The position numbers and the translations under genes were made by a program. 57,508 nt of DNA, from assembly GCA_913058345.1 (NCBI GenBank), contig CAJXQR010000014.1:1-57508 (forward strand), in the 5' to 3' direction. Of this stretch, positions 37,008 to 47,100 are shown piece after piece. This DNA comes from an uncultured Gammaproteobacteria bacterium. Lineage in GTDB: Bacteria; Pseudomonadota; Gammaproteobacteria; Pseudomonadales; Porticoccaceae. The stretch's first letter is position 1; each line of letters opens with the position of its first letter. Below the pieces are notes generated by a model. That model made no database searches. It was not told the origin of the DNA and saw nothing but the letters and a program-made list of their open reading frames with translations.

Positions 37008-38580
37008 GCTTTCCCAGTTATTTTCCTCGCGTGGAGGTGTCCATCCCGAGCCCCATAAGCAGCATACTGCTGATAAACCCATTGCATACGCTTCTTTACC
37101 ACCACAGCTTTATTTGCCCTTGCGCCAGCATGCTGGCGTGGCAGCCGAGCCTATCGTTAAAATCGGGGATAAAGTATTAAAGGGTCAGCCACTGGCATTA
37201 TCTGCAGGTAATGTGTCAGCACCCGTTCACGCCCCCACCTCCGGTGCCATCGTCGCCATCGACAACATTCAGGTGCCCCACCCAATGGGCCTGTTGGCAC
37301 CCGGCATTATTCTTGAAAGTGACGGTGATGATAAGCCAGTTACGAACATCGATACGGGTAAAACCAACGGCGATCTTTTTCAAGAACCGCCCGAACGATT
37401 AGCAAAACGTATTGCCGATGCTGGCATCGTCGGTATGGGTGGAGCGGTTTTTCCATCCGCAGTGAAATTAAATAAAAGCCGACAAAAAGTTGAACGTGTT
37501 TTGCTCAACGGTAGCGAGTGCGAACCCTATTTAACAGCAGACGATTTACTCATGCGGGAATGGGCCGAGGATATCATCGATGGAGCACGTTTGATTGCCT
37601 ACATCACCGGCGCTCCCCGCTCATCCATCGGTATAGAAGACAACAAGCCCGAAGCCATCGCGGCCATGACTAAAGTATGTGAGAGCTTTAGTGATATTGA
37701 CGTGGTAGTTGTACCCGCCCGCTACCCCATGGGCTCAGCTAAACAGTTAATACATGCCGTGACAGGAAGAGAGGTGCCCAGCGGCGGGCGCTCCTCGGAT
37801 ATCGGTGTAATTATGCACAACGTCGCTACCGCGCGTGCCATTAGTCAGAGTTTGCGCGGTGGCTTGCCGCTTATTTCCCGGGTAGTCACTGTTGCCGGCG
37901 GGGCCGTTAAAAACCCGCAAAATATAGAGGCACTAATCGGTACGCCCATGCGCGATTTAATTGAACAGTGCGGTGGCTTAAGCCATGATCCAGCTCGTCT
38001 GTTAATGGGTGGGCCAATGATGGGTCAGCTTATTCATTCATTGAATGCGCCTATAACCAAGGGTTCATCGGGACTACTGGCGCTCGCGAGCGACGAAGTC
38101 AACGCCACCCCTTCATCGCCCTGTATCCGCTGTGCTCGTTGCGTATCCGCCTGCCCAATGGGGCTGATGCCCCTGGAAATTGCCTCTCGTGCGAAATCTG
38201 ACGACCTTGATGGCGCACAGGATTACGGCCTGGCCGATTGCATCCTCTGTGGCTCGTGCGCCTATGTCTGCCCCTCCCATATTCCTTTAGTGCACTATTT
38301 CCAATATGCCAAAGGCGAGCTCAGCCTGCGTTCCCTCGAACAACGCAAACTCGAATACACCCGAGATTTATCAGCGTCAAAAGAACAACGACTGATAAGA
38401 GAGGCCGCCATAAAGGCCGCAGAAAAAGCCGCTAAAGTAGCGGCAAAGAAAGCTAAGTCTGAAGCTAATAAGAAAGCCCGAGAGGCTAAAGCCGCAGCGG
38501 CTAATGCAAGGGAAAACCAAGCCGGTTCAGAGGCACAAAGCAATAAAATCGTCGATGCAGCTGAAACGGAAGCGCTATAG
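37000..38580 (+). CDS. rnfC: RnfC, NADH-binding subunit of the Rnf complex
   Basis: 526 residues. An N-terminal barrel-sandwich domain (IKIGDKVLKGQPLA-type lipoyl-like motif), the NADH/FMN-binding core (GIVGMGGAVFPSAVKL, LLNGSECEPYLTADD), then two [4Fe-4S] motifs (CIRCARCVSACPMGLMP, CILCGSCAYVCPSHIPLV). The last about 75 residues are an Ala/Lys-rich coiled tail (AAEKAAKVAAKKAKSEANKK region), common in proteobacterial RnfC. GAGGAG lies upstream of the ATG. Confidence 0.97.
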   Translation: MFKLSQLFSSRGGVHPEPHKQHTADKPIAYASLPPQLYLPLRQHAGVAAEPIVKIGDKVLKGQPLALSAGNVSAPVHAPTSGAIVAIDNIQVPHPMGLLAPGIILESDGDDKPVTNIDTGKTNGDLFQEPPERLAKRIADAGIVGMGGAVFPSAVKLNKSRQKVERVLLNGSECEPYLTADDLLMREWAEDIIDGARLIAYITGAPRSSIGIEDNKPEAIAAMTKVCESFSDIDVVVVPARYPMGSAKQLIHAVTGREVPSGGRSSDIGVIMHNVATARAISQSLRGGLPLISRVVTVAGGAVKNPQNIEALIGTPMRDLIEQCGGLSHDPARLLMGGPMMGQLIHSLNAPITKGSSGLLALASDEVNATPSSPCIRCARCVSACPMGLMPLEIASRAKSDDLDGAQDYGLADCILCGSCAYVCPSHIPLVHYFQYAKGELSLRSLEQRKLEYTRDLSASKEQRLIREAAIKAAEKAAKVAAKKAKSEANKKAREAKAAAANARENQAGSEAQSNKIVDAAETEAL

Positions 38581-38601
38581 CCATGACATATAACACGACA
38601 C

Positions 38602-39771
38602 ATGCAGCTGATCATGATTGATCCTATCGCCTCACCCCACGCCCACGACCGTTTCAATGTCGACTGGATGATGCGCCAGGTCTGTTACGCTCTGCTACCC
38701 GCAACACTTTTTGGTTTTTATTTATTTGGCTGGCCCTCCCTTGTGCTGTGGGTAATAACCTGCCTTAGCGCTTTAGTAACGGAGGCTATTTGTCTCATTA
38801 TCCGCGGCAAAAAAAGCCAGCTCATTGCTCGGCTTAGCGACAGTTCTGCCCTGCTAACCGGCTGGCTTCTTGCTATGAGCTTGCCGCCCTGGGCTCCGTG
38901 GTGGATTGGCGTGCTGGGCAGCGCCTTTGCCATCGCCATTGGTAAGCACCTTTACGGCGGTATCGGCCACAATTTATTTAATCCGGCTATGTTAGCGCGC
39001 ACCGCTTTGCTGATTTCTTTCCCGGTGCAGATGACCACGTGGGCACATGTACTGCCAATTAACAGTGCCCAAGCACCGGGGTTAATCGATAGTATCGGTA
39101 TTATTTTTAATCATCAGGTACCTGCCGATGGCAGCACGGGTGCCACCGCCCTTGGACACCTTAAAACCGCACTCAGCCAGGGCCTCGACGCCATTGAGAT
39201 ACTATCCAGCGATAGTGTGTCACCAGCAACGACCTTATGGGGTGCCAGCAGCGGCAGTATGGGAGAGACTTCTGCACTTCTGCTGAGCTTTGGCGGCATC
39301 TGGTTATTGGCTTTACGCATTATTCGTTGGTATATCCCCATCTCAATGCTGCTCTGTGTAGCGATACTTGCCAGCCTGTTTGAAACGATCGATCCACAGC
39401 ACTATGCCCCACCGCTATTTCATCTCTCATCCGGTGGCCTGGTACTCGGTGCGTTTTTTATTGCCACCGATTTAGTCACCTCGCCAAGCAGTCGCCTGGG
39501 ACAACTTATCTTTGGCGCAGGCTGTGGTGCTTTGGCGTTCATCATTCGCACCTGGGGCGGCTACCCCGAAGCAGTAGCCTTTGCGGTAGTGATTATGAAT
39601 GCCGTAACACCCTTAATTGATCTTTACTGTCGACCCCGCATTTATGGGCATCGGCGCAAAATCAGCAGGCAGTCAACTATTCATCCCAACCTTGAACCCA
39701 ACTCGGTAAGCGAAGGTAAGTCCGGTCAGGGTAAAGAGACAAAGCCCCTTGTAAAACCGGAGAGACCTTAA
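38602..39771 (+). CDS. rnfD: RnfD, membrane FMN-carrying subunit of the Rnf complex
   Basis: 389 residues with about ten membrane helices, family size (350-390) including a soluble C-terminal tail rich in Ser, Lys and Pro. The covalent FMN site is in DGSTGATALGHLKTALSQG (about residue 175-180, S-T-G-A-T). GGIGHNLFNPAML and GLVLGAFFIATDLVTSP are RnfD/NqrB signatures. A second ATG four codons on (38614) could also be the start. It ends directly against the rnfG start. Confidence 0.95.
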   Translation: MQLIMIDPIASPHAHDRFNVDWMMRQVCYALLPATLFGFYLFGWPSLVLWVITCLSALVTEAICLIIRGKKSQLIARLSDSSALLTGWLLAMSLPPWAPWWIGVLGSAFAIAIGKHLYGGIGHNLFNPAMLARTALLISFPVQMTTWAHVLPINSAQAPGLIDSIGIIFNHQVPADGSTGATALGHLKTALSQGLDAIEILSSDSVSPATTLWGASSGSMGETSALLLSFGGIWLLALRIIRWYIPISMLLCVAILASLFETIDPQHYAPPLFHLSSGGLVLGAFFIATDLVTSPSSRLGQLIFGAGCGALAFIIRTWGGYPEAVAFAVVIMNAVTPLIDLYCRPRIYGHRRKISRQSTIHPNLEPNSVSEGKSGQGKETKPLVKPERP

Positions 39772-40440
39772 ATGGAAAGATCAACGACACCCGTTGCCAA
39801 TCCTAGTTATCGACAGCGTGTTGGCTATCACGCGGGGCTATTGGGTGGGGTATGTTTTCTGGTCAGTGTACTCATATTACTCGGCCATAGCAGAACGCAA
39901 GGGCCCATTGCCCAACGCCTTGAAGAAGACCGCCTGGCCCTCTTGCAACAGGTCTTGCCACACCACCTCTATGACAACAACCCACTTATTAACGTCGTCA
40001 GGGTCAATGACCCCGCTTATTCGAAGCAAGCGGTGCCTGCCTACGTCGCTATTAAAAAGGGCGAAACCAACGCCGTTGCCTTTGAAAGCATGGGGCGTGG
40101 CTACAGCGGTGATATTCGTCTCATTGTTGGCCTCGCCGCGAGGGGTGAGATTCTTGGCGTGCGGGTAATTAGCCACACTGAAACCCCAGGGCTTGGCGAT
40201 AAGATCGAGCTTGCGAAAGATCCTTGGATCACGACGTTTAATGGCCGGTCGCTAGCTAACACCAGTGAAAAGCAGTGGCATGTGCGTAAAGATGGCGGCG
40301 ATTTCGATCAATTTACGGGTGCCACCATCACCCCGAGAGCAGTCGTTGCCGCGGTTCATAAAGCACTATTGCTCTATCAAAACGAGATTGCCGCAAAAGC
40401 AGAAGCTCGAGGTAAAACTGATGGACAAACCCACCTATAA
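39772..40440 (+). CDS. rnfG: RnfG, periplasmic flavoprotein subunit of the Rnf complex
   Basis: 222 residues. One N-terminal membrane helix (about 22-40), then a periplasmic FMN-binding domain: GRGYSGDIRLIVGLAARGEILGVRVISHTETPGLGDKIE and the covalent FMN motif FTGATITPRAVVAAV near residue 185. Its ATG follows the rnfD stop with no gap. Confidence 0.96.
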   Translation: MERSTTPVANPSYRQRVGYHAGLLGGVCFLVSVLILLGHSRTQGPIAQRLEEDRLALLQQVLPHHLYDNNPLINVVRVNDPAYSKQAVPAYVAIKKGETNAVAFESMGRGYSGDIRLIVGLAARGEILGVRVISHTETPGLGDKIELAKDPWITTFNGRSLANTSEKQWHVRKDGGDFDQFTGATITPRAVVAAVHKALLLYQNEIAAKAEARGKTDGQTHL

Positions 40441-41128
40441 AGAAATTATTAATGACGGCTTCTGGAGCAACAATGTTGCTCTAGAACAAATGTTGGCCCT
40501 TTGCCCACTATTAGCTGTCACCACCACGGCGACTAATGGCCTGGGCATGGGGCTGGCAACCATCGCAGTGATGGTAGCCGCTAGCCTGCTGGTCTCCCTG
40601 TTAAAAGACTCTATCACCCCTCAGGTGCGTATTCCGGTGTTTATCGTCCTCATTGCCACCGTTGTCACACTGGTCGACATGCTTCTCAACGCCTGGATGC
40701 ACGAACTCTACAAAGTACTCGGTCTGTTCATTCCCTTGATTGTCACTAACTGCGCCATTCTCGGACGGGTCGAAGCGTTTGCTTCACGCCAAAGTATAGG
40801 CCATGCCATCGTCGATGCTTTGGCCATGGGTGTGGGTTTTAGCTGGGTACTAGTGGTTGTCGGCGCTATCCGGGAGATTATCAGCAGCGGTACTCTATTT
40901 GCTCACGCATCATTATTACTCGGTGAACAAATGCACTGGGCGGAAACTGTGTTGATGGAGGATTGTCAAGGTGTGCTTATTGTAGCCCTGCCCCCCGGCG
41001 GATTTTTAGTACTGGGCTTGTTGTTGGCCTTAAAACGTCTACTTGATAAACGTTTTAAAAAACCTGCGAAAGAGCAACTGGTCACACTGGAGCCGAACCC
41101 ACAACTTACCCAGCCCCCCGCTGCTTAA
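40421..41128 (+). CDS. rnfE: RnfE, membrane subunit of the Rnf complex
   Basis: 235 residues from ATG 40421, preceded by GAGGTAAAACTG and overlapping rnfG by 20 bases; the open frame upstream of this point is a shadow of rnfG. Helices carry FWSNNVALEQMLALCPLLAVTTTA and LIVTNCAILGRVEAFAS, with the paired Cys that bind the intramembrane cluster together with RnfA. Confidence 0.95.
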   Translation: MDKPTYKEIINDGFWSNNVALEQMLALCPLLAVTTTATNGLGMGLATIAVMVAASLLVSLLKDSITPQVRIPVFIVLIATVVTLVDMLLNAWMHELYKVLGLFIPLIVTNCAILGRVEAFASRQSIGHAIVDALAMGVGFSWVLVVVGAIREIISSGTLFAHASLLLGEQMHWAETVLMEDCQGVLIVALPPGGFLVLGLLLALKRLLDKRFKKPAKEQLVTLEPNPQLTQPPAA

Positions 41129-41229
41129 AGCACCATGCTGGATAAAATGGACTCATATATGAGATCAGTGTCTTCCGCTCATCAGAGAAATGACTGCGCC
41201 TCAAGCAATGAAGAAAACAGGAGAAAACC

Positions 41230-41493
41230 ATGAACGTAAGTGTTGCCTACACAGAGGAAAACCGGCAGGCCTGGTTACCCATCAGCATTGATGACAATGC
41301 CAGTATCGAGGATGTAATTCAGGCCTCCGGCATTACCCAGCGTTTTCCCCACATCGATCTCAAGACCCAGCGCGTCGGTATATTCGGCAAGCTGGCCAAA
41401 CTCGACACCACCGTCAACGAGGGAGATCGTATCGAGATCTATCGCAAGGTCACCCGCGTGCTCGACGAAGATGATGACGACGACGACGAATAA
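41230..41493 (+). CDS. rnfH: RnfH, ubiquitin/ThiS-like accessory protein
   Basis: 87 residues, beta-grasp fold: MNVSVAYTEENRQAWLPISIDDNASIEDVIQASGI, IDLKTQRVGIFGKLAKLDTTVNEGDRIEIYRKV. It ends in an unusually acidic tail (DEDDDDDDE). AGGAGAAAACC precedes the ATG. In A. vinelandii rnfH closes the rnf1 operon. Confidence 0.92.
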   Translation: MNVSVAYTEENRQAWLPISIDDNASIEDVIQASGITQRFPHIDLKTQRVGIFGKLAKLDTTVNEGDRIEIYRKVTRVLDEDDDDDDE

Positions 41494-41513
41494 TTCCGAG
41501 AGAAAAAACCACG

Positions 41514-42581
41514 ATGTTAAAACTGGGCATACCCAAAGAGACCAAGGTGATGGAAGGCAGGGTCAGCTTGTTACCCTCGGCTGTCGCAGAAATCGTCGAC
41601 AAAGGCGGCGAGGTATTTATCGAATCGAATGCCGGTCTACTCAGTGGTTACGACAATCTCAGCTATGGCGATGCTGGCGCGATCATTTGCGCATCCCCCG
41701 AAGCGCTTTATGAAGAAGCGGAGCTCATTGTCAAAGTCAAAGAACCGATAACCACAGACTTACAATATCTACGGAGAGAACATCAGCTTTTTTGTTATCT
41801 CCATCTCGCCGCTAACCCCTGTCTACTTGAACAATTACAGAATATTGGCCTGAGGGCCATAGCCTTTGAAACCGTAGAAGAAGGCAAACAGTTACCTTTA
41901 CTGTCGCCAATGAGTGAAATTGCTGGCCGCGTTGCCGTTCAAAGTGCCTCCTATTGGCTGCAGGGCCACACCGTCTACGGCACGGCGGGCAGAGGTGTAT
42001 TACTCGGTGGTGCCACAGCAACGGAACGCGGTCATGTGACGGTGCTAGGTGCGGGCACAGCGGGAACCTTCGCCATTATGGAAGCTGCGGCACTGGGTGC
42101 TAATGTCACCGTGTTTGATATTAATCCACAAGCGTTGAAGCGAGTTCGCGCAATTGCAGCTAATATTACTGCCCTGCATCCAAGCCGACAGGCGCTGACT
42201 AAAACGCTGACGAATACCGATTTACTCATCGGCGCAGTATTAATTCCAGGTGCAGTCGCGCCGACGTTAATTACCCGCGAGATGGTGCACGCCATGCCTA
42301 AAGGCTCAGTTATCGTCGATATTTCCATCGACCAGGGTGGCTGCATAGAAACCATGCGCGCCACAGATTACAGTGCGCCGACATACCTCGACGAAGGGGT
42401 GATACATGCGGGGGTTACCAATCTACCCGGCAGTGTTCCCCGCACGGCCTCTGCCGCCCTCTCCACCGCACTGTTACCTTATGTCACGACTTTATTGAAA
42501 GGCCGCCTTGAACAGTGCCCCGCACTGGTAAAGGCTATTAATGTCGATGAAGGCGCGACTGTTCACCCCGCACTTATGTAA
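41514..42581 (+). CDS. ald: Alanine dehydrogenase, NAD-dependent
   Basis: 355 residues, slightly short against about 370. MLKLGIPKETKVMEGRVSLLPSAV, the catalytic Lys in LIVKVKEP, His in FCYLHLAAN, the Rossmann motif VTVLGAGTAGTFAIMEAAALGANVTVFDIN, DISIDQGGC, and VTNLPGSVPRTASAAL are all typical. It follows rnfH by 20 bases, so it is in the predicted NifA/sigma-54 rnf operon. It interconverts pyruvate plus ammonia with alanine, and may help assimilate fixed ammonium or supply NADH to RnfC. That link is inference. Confidence 0.92.
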   Translation: MLKLGIPKETKVMEGRVSLLPSAVAEIVDKGGEVFIESNAGLLSGYDNLSYGDAGAIICASPEALYEEAELIVKVKEPITTDLQYLRREHQLFCYLHLAANPCLLEQLQNIGLRAIAFETVEEGKQLPLLSPMSEIAGRVAVQSASYWLQGHTVYGTAGRGVLLGGATATERGHVTVLGAGTAGTFAIMEAAALGANVTVFDINPQALKRVRAIAANITALHPSRQALTKTLTNTDLLIGAVLIPGAVAPTLITREMVHAMPKGSVIVDISIDQGGCIETMRATDYSAPTYLDEGVIHAGVTNLPGSVPRTASAALSTALLPYVTTLLKGRLEQCPALVKAINVDEGATVHPALM

Positions 42582-42604
42582 GCCTAGCCTCAAACAATAC
42601 CCTT

Positions 42605-42663
42605 TGTCGCAATCACCACAATAGCGGGGCTGAGTTAAATTTTGTTATGTTAACAAACCAACA
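42605..42663. promoter_or_regulatory. Tandem NifA upstream activator sites for nifF
   Basis: Two exact TGT-N10-ACA sites: 42605-42620 (TGT CGCAATCACC ACA) and 42648-42663 (TGT TAACAAACCA ACA), again 43 bases apart as at rnfA, about 130 and 90 bases upstream of the -24 element. Confidence 0.62.
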
Positions 42664-42739
42664 AAATTGTTTAATCACGATGAAAACACTTCTATAAGCG
42701 TTGTTTTTCAAAGACTTAAAATAGGAGCGAGAATCATAA

Positions 42740-43393
<654 letters not shown>

Positions 43394-43525
43394 TTCTTTT
43401 GTCAAATCAGATAAGCAGCGGGAAGGCGCAGTTCACAGCTCTTTCCCAATGCTGGCGGCACTCTACTCTTAGGTGTCAGCACCGTACAGTCTAAGCCATA
43501 AACCAGCTACTTCAAGGAGCTAGCC

Positions 43526-43879
43526 ATGAGTACCGTAATAGAGGTTTCTCCGCATGAGGCAAAGATAATTATCGAAACCCATGGCCCAATTCTACTCGAT
43601 ACCCGCGACGCTCATTCCTATAAAGAGCAGCATATCGACGGCGCCATGCTCGCCCACGATTCACTGACCGAATCATTGATTAAGAAAAAAGAGTACAATC
43701 GTTCAATCATTGTGTATTGCTATCAAGGTATCAGCAGTAAAGACCTGGCAGAATTACTCAGTAAAGTAGGCTTTAAATCTGTTTATAGCCTTAAGGGTGG
43801 TTTCACAGCCTGGAAAAGTACGTTTCTGGAAAATAGCGTAAATACTGGCGCTCAAGATAAAGCAGGCCAAGGGTCATAA
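43526..43879 (+). CDS. Rhodanese-like sulfurtransferase, nif-associated (GlpE/RhdN-like)
   Basis: 117 residues, single rhodanese domain. The catalytic Cys is in IIVYCYQGISSKDLAELL (about Cys71); LLDTRDAHSYKEQHIDGAM and VYSLKGGFTAWKS complete the fold. CAAGGAGCTAGCC precedes the ATG. It lies 132 bases after nifF without a recognised promoter between, so it may be read from nifF. A. vinelandii also has a rhodanese (rhdN) in its nif region; sulfur delivery for Fe-S clusters is a likely role. Confidence 0.88.
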   Translation: MSTVIEVSPHEAKIIIETHGPILLDTRDAHSYKEQHIDGAMLAHDSLTESLIKKKEYNRSIIVYCYQGISSKDLAELLSKVGFKSVYSLKGGFTAWKSTFLENSVNTGAQDKAGQGS

Positions 43880-44378
43880 AATACCGATGCCTATTCGTTG
43901 TCGATCAACCTAGCACGTTTCGCTCATTTATCGGGCCGATAAGCTTCAGGTTTTCAACGGTCATCTTACTCGCGAGCTACTGTGTTCTGTATCCGATTAT
44001 GCAATAACGGGTATTGTGCATCATCCCGCTTTAAAAATTATTTAATGACCGGCGGTTCATTCGATACCTTGCTGATCGACATTTTAGTGATGCTCTACGT
44101 CACGACAAAATGTTCCTGTGTAAACCACCAATCTCAATAAATGTTATTGATCAGTAAGACAAACTGGCCCTTCTGCCGGCATTATGCAAACGGCTAAACC
44201 ACTGCACGGCAAAAGATTTCACCACGCATGTTTTAAAAAAACATCAAATTCAATTTATCGCATTCAATTTTTAACAGGACGAATCAACCATGTTGAAAAC
44301 AAGGCGTATCTACTGTCATTGCTTAGGATAGACTTTTCTTGCGAACACTTAGATACCGATGGCTTAACCCAAGCTTTC
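43880..44378. other. Gene-free spacer between convergent rhodanese and clpX genes
   Basis: About 500 bases, AT-rich near 44140-44300. I see no convincing gene, promoter or terminator. A 73-codon frame at 44184-44405 overlaps the end of clpX and has no family likeness. Confidence 0.5.
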
Positions 44379-45707
44379 CTAACCAGGTTCACTCACAACG
44401 GCTAGCGGGTTCTCATCAGAAGATTTTGCAATAGAACCCGAGGCCTGATTCAAAAACTCATCAACAAAAACATCAACCTTATCATCAACTGTCCGCACAT
44501 CAACAACACATTTTTTTAGCCTTTCTTTTGAAGGCATACTAAACATAGTATTGCGCAATATCGATTCGAGGACACCACGTAGGCCGCGAGCGCCGGTATT
44601 GCGATCGACTGCTTCCTGCGCAATGTGCTTAAGGGCCGCATCGGTAAACACCAGCTCTACATTCTGATAGGAAAATAACTTGACGTATTGTTTGATCAGT
44701 GCATTACGAGGCTCTTGCAACACCCGCAATAACGCATCGACATCGAGAGCCTGCAAGAAAGTAATAATAGGAAAGCGGCCAATAAACTCAGGGATTAGAC
44801 CAAAGCGTTGAAGGTCATCAGGCCGCATGGCACTCAGTAACTCTTCAATTTCACTTTCAGATTCGTCGTCATAGGAGGCTTGAAAACCGATACTACGAGT
44901 TTCCGGTTTTATCCGCTTGCCGATCAACTCTTCAAGACCTGCAAAGGCACCACCAACGATGAACAAAATGTGAGTCGTATCAATGGTTTTTTCGTTATCA
45001 TCTCGAGACTGCTGTCGCCCGTTCGACTTTGTGAGTCGAACTTCGCTGCCCTCGACCATTTTTAGCAGGGCCTGCTGTACGCCTTCACCTGACACATCAC
45101 GTACTGCTGTAGCGTTATCACTGCTACGGGCAATCTTGTCTATTTCATCGATGTAAACAATACCCCACTGAGCCAACTGTACATCGTCACCCGCAGCTTC
45201 CAGTAAGCGCTGCAAAATAGTGTCGGCATCGTCACCCACATAGCCCGCCTGAGTAAGCGTTGTGGCGTCGGCAACCACAAAGGGCACGCCAATAATTTTC
45301 GCTAGTGTTTTAACCAACAGAGTTTTACCTGTTCCGGAAGGGCCAGCCATTAATACATTAGATTTTTCCAGCTCTGTATAGTGATCAGCACAAAGAGTGG
45401 TGTGGCTTTCCTGGTTGAGTAAACGCATGTAGTGATTATAAGCAGCGACCGCTAGCGTTGTTTTCGCATTGTCTTGACCGATAATATAGTCATCAAGAAA
45501 ATCTTTGATCTGTTGTGGTGTGCGTAGATTTTCCGCAACAGATTGGCCTTTATTTCGCCCGCCCCAACTACTGACAACCTGGTGGGCTAAGGTCACACAA
45601 TCCTCACAAATCCTGCCGTCATTGCCCGCTATCAATGGCACACTAGCGCTTTGCTCTACACCACAGAAGGAGCAATGAGCATCATCTATTGAAACAGTGT
45701 CAGCCAT
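44379..45707 (-). CDS. clpX: Nif-associated ClpX-type AAA+ unfoldase
   Basis: 442 residues, near full ClpX length. N-terminal zinc-binding domain CSFCG...ICEDC (about 12-37), Walker [17 protein letters not shown], Walker [12 protein letters not shown], pore-loop region [18 protein letters not shown], sensor and IGF-like region reading [10 protein letters not shown]. It lies two bases after nifM at the end of the nifV operon. A. vinelandii has a second clpX at the same place, thought to control turnover of nif assembly proteins. No clpP neighbour, so it must use the housekeeping ClpP. Confidence 0.93.
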   Translation of the reverse strand: MADTVSIDDAHCSFCGVEQSASVPLIAGNDGRICEDCVTLAHQVVSSWGGRNKGQSVAENLRTPQQIKDFLDDYIIGQDNAKTTLAVAAYNHYMRLLNQESHTTLCADHYTELEKSNVLMAGPSGTGKTLLVKTLAKIIGVPFVVADATTLTQAGYVGDDADTILQRLLEAAGDDVQLAQWGIVYIDEIDKIARSSDNATAVRDVSGEGVQQALLKMVEGSEVRLTKSNGRQQSRDDNEKTIDTTHILFIVGGAFAGLEELIGKRIKPETRSIGFQASYDDESESEIEELLSAMRPDDLQRFGLIPEFIGRFPIITFLQALDVDALLRVLQEPRNALIKQYVKLFSYQNVELVFTDAALKHIAQEAVDRNTGARGLRGVLESILRNTMFSMPSKERLKKCVVDVRTVDDKVDVFVDEFLNQASGSIAKSSDENPLAVVSEPG

Positions 45708-45709
45708 GA

Positions 45710-46618
45710 TTAAGCCACCTCATTCGTTGCTTCTGATGCACCCGTTTTTAATATCTTGGCAAGCCATTGACGCTGATATTTTTCACGGGCGTCGAGGGTT
45801 AATTTCTCACAAAGGCGTGGTAATATTTCTCTTAGAGGCATAATGCCGGGTGGTTCTATTTCATGACAAAAAAGCAAATGGAGTCCCACCTCCGTTTCAA
45901 TAACAGCGCTTAAATCACCTGCTTTTAGACTAAATAGTTCCCGTTCTAGCTCTGGAAATAAAACACCTTTTTTAACTTTACCCAGCAAACCACCATTCAT
46001 GGCAGTTGGACATTCGGAGTGTTTGCTTGCCTGATCGCTGAAGCTGTACTTTTTTTTATTCAGGCGCACGGCTATTTCATTTATTGTTCGCTGGGCATTG
46101 TCCCGAGTGTTCTCGGGGTAATCATCATTGATAGTGATAAGAATATGGCTGGCTGTACGTGTTTCCGGCCGTTTAAATTTATCTTTATTCACGTAGTAAT
46201 AGAGGCCAGCCTCGGTTTCATCGGTCGCGGGAATTTGGTTTGCCACACGTTCCATCACAGCATCGACTTTTAGCTCTTGTGCAATAGCTTTACGTAACGA
46301 GGCAAGGTTTAACCCATTCGCAATTATTGACTGCTCGAATTCATCTTTACTGTCGTAGCGCGCCCTCACCTTCTCTATGGCTTCGTCAAGTATACTCTCT
46401 GGAATCGTAACCCCTACCGCCATTTCTGTGCCAAGCACTTTATCTTCAATAACAGATTTACGTGCAGCAACCCGCTCAGCCTGTCGCCTTTGTTCATCAT
46501 CAAGTTCAGTAACATGACGACCAAATTGCTCTTGAGCCACGACTAGCAGGTGGTATCGATGGGCTATCTTATCGCTCGTTGGTACTGTCGATGTCACCTC
46601 GTTACAGACCTCAGTCAT
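45710..46618 (-). CDS. nifM: NifM, peptidyl-prolyl cis-trans isomerase for Fe-protein maturation
   Basis: 302 residues. The C-terminal parvulin domain (about 160-285) is shown by ETRTASHILITINDDYPEN, SDQASKHSECPTAMNGGLLGKVKKGVLFPELERELFSLKAGDLSAVIETEVGLHLLFCHEI. The N-terminal half is helical, as in SurA-like chaperones, without a signal peptide, so it is cytoplasmic. NifM activates NifH. It follows nifZ by about 42 bases. Confidence 0.94.
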   Translation of the reverse strand: MTEVCNEVTSTVPTSDKIAHRYHLLVVAQEQFGRHVTELDDEQRRQAERVAARKSVIEDKVLGTEMAVGVTIPESILDEAIEKVRARYDSKDEFEQSIIANGLNLASLRKAIAQELKVDAVMERVANQIPATDETEAGLYYYVNKDKFKRPETRTASHILITINDDYPENTRDNAQRTINEIAVRLNKKKYSFSDQASKHSECPTAMNGGLLGKVKKGVLFPELERELFSLKAGDLSAVIETEVGLHLLFCHEIEPPGIMPLREILPRLCEKLTLDAREKYQRQWLAKILKTGASEATNEVA

Positions 46619-46660
46619 TTGCCCTCACCCAGCTCAGATCAACCATCCGAAATAATAAAT

Positions 46661-47098
46661 TCAACATTTACGACTCAAAACCGATTCCGGCATTGTGAAG
46701 GTGCGTTGATGAAAACGTATGTGATAGTGAAAGCTAGTATCAGATTCACGTACAACCTTAACAACTTCACCCTCATCGCCACAGCGGGCTATTAATTCAC
46801 TGCCAACGGAGATATCCCGATTGGCTACTACTCGGTCTCTAAATTCAAACGCGTTCGACAGCCATTCACGGTCAGCAGCAATCAGCTCTTCGCCACGGCA
46901 GCCCACGGTTCGCCCCGCCGTGACGAAATTAACCCGGTAAATTAATTGATCCTGCAAATATGTACCGACATCATGTACAAAGCCATCGCTGCCCCTTGGA
47001 ATCAAAACCTGACCCACTTCAAGCCCTGGGTAGGTGCCGTCATTACGGACGGTTCGTATCAGGCGCACATGAGAGCCATATTCGTACTCAGGGCGCAT
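46661..47098 (-). CDS. nifZ: NifZ, MoFe-protein maturation factor
   Basis: 145 residues. The N-terminal SH3-like domain holds GSHVRLIRTVRNDGTYPGLEVGQVLIPRGSDGFVHDVGTYLQDQLIYRVNF and VGCRGEELI; a second half repeats a similar pattern (FRDRVVANRDISVGSELIARCGDEGEVVKVV), as in the longer two-domain NifZ. It starts two bases after the nifW stop. NifZ helps form the second P-cluster in NifDK. Confidence 0.95.
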   Translation of the reverse strand: MRPEYEYGSHVRLIRTVRNDGTYPGLEVGQVLIPRGSDGFVHDVGTYLQDQLIYRVNFVTAGRTVGCRGEELIAADREWLSNAFEFRDRVVANRDISVGSELIARCGDEGEVVKVVRESDTSFHYHIRFHQRTFTMPESVLSRKC

Positions 47099-47100
47099 TG

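Noticed and set aside
40265-40420. N-terminal extension of rnfE
   Set aside because: It is a shadow of rnfG; ATG 40421 has GAGGTAAAACTG upstream and matches the RnfE start.
44184-44405. 73-codon plus-strand frame before clpX
   Set aside because: No ribosome-binding site, no family likeness, and its end overlaps the well-supported clpX gene on the other strand.
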